DNA from: Dehalococcoidia bacterium
GTDB taxonomy: Bacteria; Chloroflexota; Dehalococcoidia; Bin125
Reading direction: 5' to 3'
Assembly: GCA_007571275.1 (NCBI GenBank)
Contig: RKRS01000001.1
Coordinates: 1 to 7,990, forward strand
DNA: 7,990 nucleotides
A program made the translations under genes and the position numbers. Shown in pieces: positions 4,885 through 7,990 of this stretch (position 1 is the stretch's first letter; each line of letters opens with the position of its first letter). The notes under the pieces are model-generated. The model did no database searches, was not told where the DNA came from, and saw only the letters and a program-made list of their open reading frames with translations.

Positions 4885-5511
4885 GTGAAGCAGGACTCGA
4901 AGATTCGTCGTTGTCGGCGTCGCCTGGTCTGTGCGGTCAGCGGACTGCTCTCAGCCGGATTCGCGGCGCTGTTGGTCTGGCAAGTGACGACGCAGCTGGC
5001 AGGGGCGCAGTCCTCAGGCCCGGACGAGCCGCTCGTGATCGTCAACCGGGACGAAGGGGCGGTCGAGCGCCAGAAGGACGGCGGCTTCCGGGCGCGCCCG
5101 ATCTTCAACCAGCGTCTGGCCCAGCTGAGCTACGGCATCCGCGACGCGGACACGGGCGAGTGGCTGACCGCGATCTACCTGGTCCGCGGCGGTGAGGATG
5201 AGCGCGACGAGGGTTGGCGCTACGAGTTCGACTACCCCGCCTTGGACGAGCAGCCGGGACTGGACGCCGAGCGCGCGTATCTGCTCGTCCTGATCGCGCA
5301 AGCGGTCGGCCAGAACGAGCCGCGCACGTTCTACCTGGTCATCCCCGAGTATCAGCCGGGCGGCATCTTCAACAAGATTCTGGGCGCGCTCAACCCGGAG
5401 CGCTGGGCCCGAGCCCTGGCGGTCTGGCTGATCGAGGGCGTGCACGGCGCGCTCTGCGCGGTGCTGGAGCCGCTGACTGGCTCCGAGCCGCAGACCTGTG
5501 CGGGGGAGTAG
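4885..5511 (+). CDS. Secreted or membrane-anchored protein, first gene of the T4SS operon
   Basis: 208 residues if translation begins at GTG 4885, which has AGAGG five bases upstream. In-frame ATGs at 4864 and 4798 would add 7 or 29 residues but lack a ribosome-binding site. The N-terminus is a signal peptide: basic stretch RRCRRR (9-13), hydrophobic core LVCAVSGLLSAGFAALLVWQ (14-33) and a plausible cleavage after AGA (39-41). Residues 45-155 are an acidic, polar extracytoplasmic region with no family I recognise. The C-terminus, NPERWARALAVWLIEGVHGA (170-189) and following, is an amphipathic or membrane-associated helix like the one that normally starts TrbL-type channel proteins. The next gene begins six bases after the stop in the same frame, with one TAG between. 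Probably an envelope component of the conjugation channel; the exact role is unknown. Confidence 0.75.
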   Translation: MKQDSKIRRCRRRLVCAVSGLLSAGFAALLVWQVTTQLAGAQSSGPDEPLVIVNRDEGAVERQKDGGFRARPIFNQRLAQLSYGIRDADTGEWLTAIYLVRGGEDERDEGWRYEFDYPALDEQPGLDAERAYLLVLIAQAVGQNEPRTFYLVIPEYQPGGIFNKILGALNPERWARALAVWLIEGVHGALCAVLEPLTGSEPQTCAGE

Positions 5512-5517
5512 AGCGCG

Positions 5518-6498
5518 ATGTCAGACATCATTACTGGCACCCCAGCCGATCTGACCTACGAGCACGCGCTGGTCCAGGATGCCTGGCTGGCCGTCTGGAT
5601 CGTGACCTCGGCGGCGCTGGCGCTGATCATCGGCTGGATCGGTCTGAGCCTGATCCTGGAGGAGCCGCTGGGCGGACGCGGCGGCGGTTGGCGCGAGCTG
5701 ATTCCGCGCCTGCTGCTGGGCTTGGTCGCGGCCGCCGCCTCGCTCTGGTGGTGCGCGCTGGTGATCGATCTGGCCCACGCCGTCTCCGGCTTCATCGCGG
5801 CCACGCTCGAGGTGACGCCGGCCGACCTGCTCCTGGCCCCCGTGCAGACCCTGCTGACCGCAGTCCAGTCAGGCTCGGTCGGGATCGCGCTGCTGCTGGC
5901 CCTGATCTACCTGATTTACGCCCTGTTCTGTCTCTACCTGCTGCTGCAGATGGTCTTGCGGCTGGCCCTGATCGATCTCCTGCTGGCGCTGGCGCCAGCG
6001 GCGATGGGGCTCTGGATTTTGCCGCACTCATCAGGTTGGAGCCGGCACTGGTTGCGGCTCTTCGCGACCACGGTCGCCCAGCAGGCGGTGCAGCTGATCG
6101 CGCTGGCCTTGGGCATCGGCTTCCTGGCCGAGCTAGCCGAGATCGGTCCCTTCGAGCCGGCCCGCGATCTCGTCTGGAAGCTGCTGATGGCGCTCGGCTT
6201 CGTCTACCTGGCCACCCGGGTGCCGGCGATCTTGGGTAACCAGCAGGCCTTTTCGGCCTGGCTGGGGACGCTCCAGTTCGGCCTGGCGCTACCGCTCAAC
6301 CTAGCCCGCTCGCTGGCTGTCGTCGCGGCCCGACCCGAGGCCGCTGGTCGCCGAGCGGCGACCAGCCAGCGGTCCAGCGCGGGTGCGACCTCAGGCGTGA
6401 GCGCCGCAGTGGGTCAAGCCCCAGCGACCGTCGGTCCCGCCGCTCCATCCAGCGAGCGCGAGTCGGCCGGCCGCGGCCTGCGCAGTCAGAACGAGTAG
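5518..6498 (+). CDS. TrbL/VirB6-like polytopic conjugation channel protein
   Basis: 326 residues, with GGGGGAG about nine bases upstream of the ATG. Membrane segments are visible at roughly 22-48, 61-86, 121-149, 151-168, 181-206 and 218-240. The segment LIDLLLALAPAAMGLWILP (151-169), followed by a polar turn and WSRHWLRLFATTVAQQAVQL, is the conserved signature of TrbL/VirB6-like proteins of Gram-positive-style type IV secretion systems. TPADLTYEHALVQDAWLAVW (8-27) and SLWWCALVIDLAHAVSGFI resemble Chloroflexota and actinobacterial members, from memory. The tail 270-326 is Ala/Ser/Arg-rich, hydrophilic and probably cytoplasmic. VirB6-type proteins form the inner-membrane translocation channel for DNA and effectors. 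The usual N-terminal helix of the family seems to be encoded at the end of the preceding gene. A pilin and a PrgI-like gene follow. Confidence 0.85.
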   Translation: MSDIITGTPADLTYEHALVQDAWLAVWIVTSAALALIIGWIGLSLILEEPLGGRGGGWRELIPRLLLGLVAAAASLWWCALVIDLAHAVSGFIAATLEVTPADLLLAPVQTLLTAVQSGSVGIALLLALIYLIYALFCLYLLLQMVLRLALIDLLLALAPAAMGLWILPHSSGWSRHWLRLFATTVAQQAVQLIALALGIGFLAELAEIGPFEPARDLVWKLLMALGFVYLATRVPAILGNQQAFSAWLGTLQFGLALPLNLARSLAVVAARPEAAGRRAATSQRSSAGATSGVSAAVGQAPATVGPAAPSSERESAGRGLRSQNE

Positions 6499-6603
6499 CG
6501 GACCTGCGAGTCCCGCAGGAGAGGAGCGGAGCGTCATGTGCTGAGTCGTCCCAGTCCCTCCCGGGACCAGATCAGAACGACATCTGAGAAAGGAACAGAT
6601 CGT
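6499..6603 (+). promoter_or_regulatory. Structured leader of the pilin gene
   Basis: A 105-base gap inside an otherwise compact operon. It holds a 6-bp hairpin (CCTGCG 6503-6508 with CGCAGG 6514-6519, loop AGTCC) and a 5-bp hairpin (GTCCC 6554-6558 with GGGAC 6563-6567). The loop of the first could pair with the second. Between them a strong Shine-Dalgarno site (AGGAGAGGAG) precedes a minimal ATG-TGC-TGA frame at 6536-6544. Structured gaps before pilin genes often mark transcript processing, attenuation or an internal promoter that raises pilin output; which applies is unknown. Confidence 0.4.
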
Positions 6604-6894
6604 ATGGATGATCTCACCCAAACCATCTCCAACCTGGTCGGCATCCTCCTGGGCGTGGTCGGCGCGATCGGGGTCGGTTACTTCGTCTTCGGCGCCTACC
6701 AGTACCTGACCGCCTCAGGCGCGCCGCACCAGATGGAGCGGGGCAAGGCGGCGATGCTCACCGCGCTGGCCGGGATCGTGCTGGCGCTGGTCGCCTTCGG
6801 CGTGGTCGAGCTGGTGATCGACGCCGTCTCGAACCCGGTCGTCGAGATCGACACCCCGCCCGACCCGACCACGACCACCAGCAGCGGCAACTAG
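6604..6894 (+). CDS. T4SS pilin family protein (TrbC/VirB2-like)
   Basis: 96 residues from ATG 6604, with AAAGGA about nine bases upstream. A GTG at 6538 would add 22 polar residues that fit nothing in the family. Two hydrophobic helices flank a short polar loop: about 10-36 (NLVGILLGVVGAIGVGYFVF, then GAYQYL) and 51-74 (LTALAGIVLALVAFGVVELV). The motif GAYQYLTASGAPHQMERGKA with the following second helix matches the two-helix pilin of Gram-positive, Chloroflexota and candidate-phyla systems (G-x-Y-T/S-S-x-G-[DN]-P type). The C-terminus is a Pro/Thr-rich tail (PPDPTTTTSSGN). It has no separate cleaved signal, as is common in this family. Likely forms the extracellular or cell-wall-spanning filament subunit. 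It lies 24 bases before the PrgI-like gene and is cotranscribed with it. Confidence 0.85.
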   Translation: MDDLTQTISNLVGILLGVVGAIGVGYFVFGAYQYLTASGAPHQMERGKAAMLTALAGIVLALVAFGVVELVIDAVSNPVVEIDTPPDPTTTTSSGN

Positions 6895-6918
6895 GTCCGC
6901 AAGGAAGGAGGACCGAGA

Positions 6919-7990
6919 TGGATGAACACGAAGTGCCGACTCACCTGCAGGCCGAGGACCGCGTCTTGCTCTGGTTCACGTTCTCGCAGCTGATCGCGAT
7001 CGCCGCAATCGCGGCCCTGGCCTACGGCCTCTATCAGCAGATCCCGATCGGCGCGCCAGCGGCGCGGATCGCGGTCTCGGTCGGGTTCGGGCTCTGCGGC
7101 TTGGCGCTGGTCGTTGGCCGAGCTGGCGGCCGGCCGCTGCCAGCCCTGGCGGCGGACTTGCTGCGCTTCGGCTTCGGGGCGCGGCGGTTCGCCGGACCGC
7201 TGACCCAGCTGATCCACGCGGCGCCGCCCGCGCCGCCGGCACCAGCGGTGAAGTCGCGGCGTCGCTGGCGTAGTCGCGGCGAGCGGATGCCGCGCGCGCC
7301 CTTGGGCTGGTTCCGCAAGTACCAGCAGCGGCGCCGCTCCCAGCGCGAGTTCGACGAGGCGCGCCGAGCACTGACCAAGTCCACCGGCAAGCAGCGCTGG
7401 CGTCGCTGGGGCGGCGGGCTGGGGGCGGTCGTCCTCAGCCTGGCGCTGTGCGGCGCGCTCGGTCCGCCGAGCCTGGCTCAGGCCGCCGAGCCGCCACCCG
7501 AACTGCCCGAGGAGATCGAGTTCGAGCTGCCACCGCAACTGCCGGGGCGGCGGCTCTACCTGGAACGGCTCGTCGTCAGCGCCGGCCAGGCGGAGCTCAG
7601 CCTGCGGGCCGCGATCGCGCTCAAGCTGGAGCTGCGCTCCTTCGGTGGGGCCGATGGCCAGACGCTGATCCAGAGCCAGAGCCATTCGCTGGCTCAAGGC
7701 GAGCGGCTCCGCCGACGCTTGTCGCTGGACGGTCCACAGCCCTCACTCACGTTCGCCTGGTTGGACCGCTACGACCAGGCTGGGGCGCTGAGGTTGAGCA
7801 GTGAGCAGCTGGCGCATCCTTTGCCCCGTCACTCGGGCGAGCTCTGCCAAGTCGGGCTGACCCGGCTGGAGTGGCTTCCAGGCCGGGTCAGGGGCGAGCT
7901 AGCTTCAACCTGCGTCGGCTCACTCGAACAGCAGCTGGAGCTGGAGCCCGTCGCCGCATACGTCAGCCAGCGGCTAACGACCGTGCTGCG
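6919..7990 (+). CDS. PrgI-family T4SS membrane protein with extracytoplasmic extension (partial)
   Basis: Open to the right edge: 357 codons visible and no stop. ATG 6919 has a near-ideal AAGGAGG six bases upstream. Residues 1-95 are a PrgI domain: EVPTHLQAEDRVLLWFTFSQ, then two helices (24-42 and 50-67) with GRPLPALAADLLRFGFGARR after them, matching the PrgI pattern (VPTHLxxEDKLLxxLTxRQL ... GRPLxxWLxxLLRY). PrgI proteins are small inner-membrane partners of the VirB4-type ATPase. This one continues with a Pro-rich then very basic linker (100-163), a third hydrophobic segment (166-189) ending in a cleavage-like AQAA, then a polar region from 190 onward with EEIEFELPPQLPGRRLYLER and two Cys (310, 332). 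The extension resembles no family I know. Usual PrgI proteins are about 100-120 residues, so this is an unusual fusion. The next gene, beyond the window, would be expected to be a VirB4-like ATPase. Confidence 0.82.

Noticed and set aside
5214..6239. A 341-codon plus-strand open frame in another phase
   Set aside because: It runs across two well-supported genes (4885-5511 and 5518-6498), is dominated by Arg/Gly/Ala/Asp as expected of a GC-rich shadow frame, and has no domain or ribosome-binding site.
6538..6603. GTG start at 6538 adding 22 residues to the pilin
   Set aside because: The extra residues are polar and fit no pilin signal, while ATG 6604 has its own AAAGGA and gives the family's normal length.
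6891..7697. A 268-codon minus-strand open frame opposite the PrgI-like gene
   Set aside because: Antisense to a gene with a strong Shine-Dalgarno site and clear PrgI signature; Gln/Arg/Ala-rich shadow composition.
1..7990. CRISPR array, tRNA, rRNA or insertion-sequence transposase
   Set aside because: No regularly spaced repeats, no cloverleaf or rRNA signature and no transposase motif seen; the repeats present are few and unequally spaced.

Overview
This is a GC-rich bacterial window that looks like part of an integrative conjugative element or conjugative plasmid. The gene content suggests Chloroflexota (or another lineage with a Gram-positive-style conjugation machine). That placement rests on my memory of similar protein architectures: a CHC2 primase preceded by a small unknown protein, an HTH/coiled-coil protein ending in a LELELxLIGEHGLTLPP-type domain, a clan AA aspartic protease, a DUF3883 remnant, and a PrgI/TrbL/T4SS-pilin set. 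No search was run. I see no rRNA, tRNA, CRISPR array or insertion-sequence transposase.

Left half (1-4000), all on the minus strand. Reading leftward, in the direction of transcription: a degenerate DUF3883 (NO VEIN C-terminal type) remnant at 3627-3960; a small retropepsin-like aspartic protease (3201-3608); an HTH plus coiled-coil protein (1829-2656); a 610-base stretch with no convincing gene; a membrane-anchored protein with a primase-like zinc-binding motif (702-1217); a hairpin resembling a terminator; an unknown 150-residue protein (142-594); and, overlapping it by ATGA, the first 48 codons of a DnaG-type CHC2 primase that runs off the left edge.

Middle (about 2620-4690). A 260-base block covering the Shine-Dalgarno site, start codon and upstream region of the HTH gene occurs twice as a direct repeat (2621-2880 and 3961-4220; I count 25 mismatches and no gap, about 90% identity). 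Shorter matching blocks continue upstream of both copies. The second copy is fused to the DUF3883 remnant, so the repeats bracket the remnant and the protease gene like a cassette.

Right half (4885-7990), plus strand. A tightly packed type IV secretion operon: a signal-peptide protein with an extracytoplasmic region (4885-5511), a polytopic TrbL/VirB6-like channel protein (5518-6498), a two-helix T4SS pilin (6604-6894), and a PrgI-like inner-membrane protein with an unusual long extracytoplasmic extension (6919 to the right edge). The region in front of this operon carries a near-perfect 26-base palindrome (4772-4797), a small ORF with a strong ribosome-binding site (4733-4855), and a 13-of-14 match to the Gram-positive LexA/SOS box (4857-4870). 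Together these suggest DNA-damage control of transfer. The two halves fit one picture: replication/priming and accessory functions diverge from a transfer operon, with a regulatory region rich in inverted repeats, and possibly an origin of transfer, between them.
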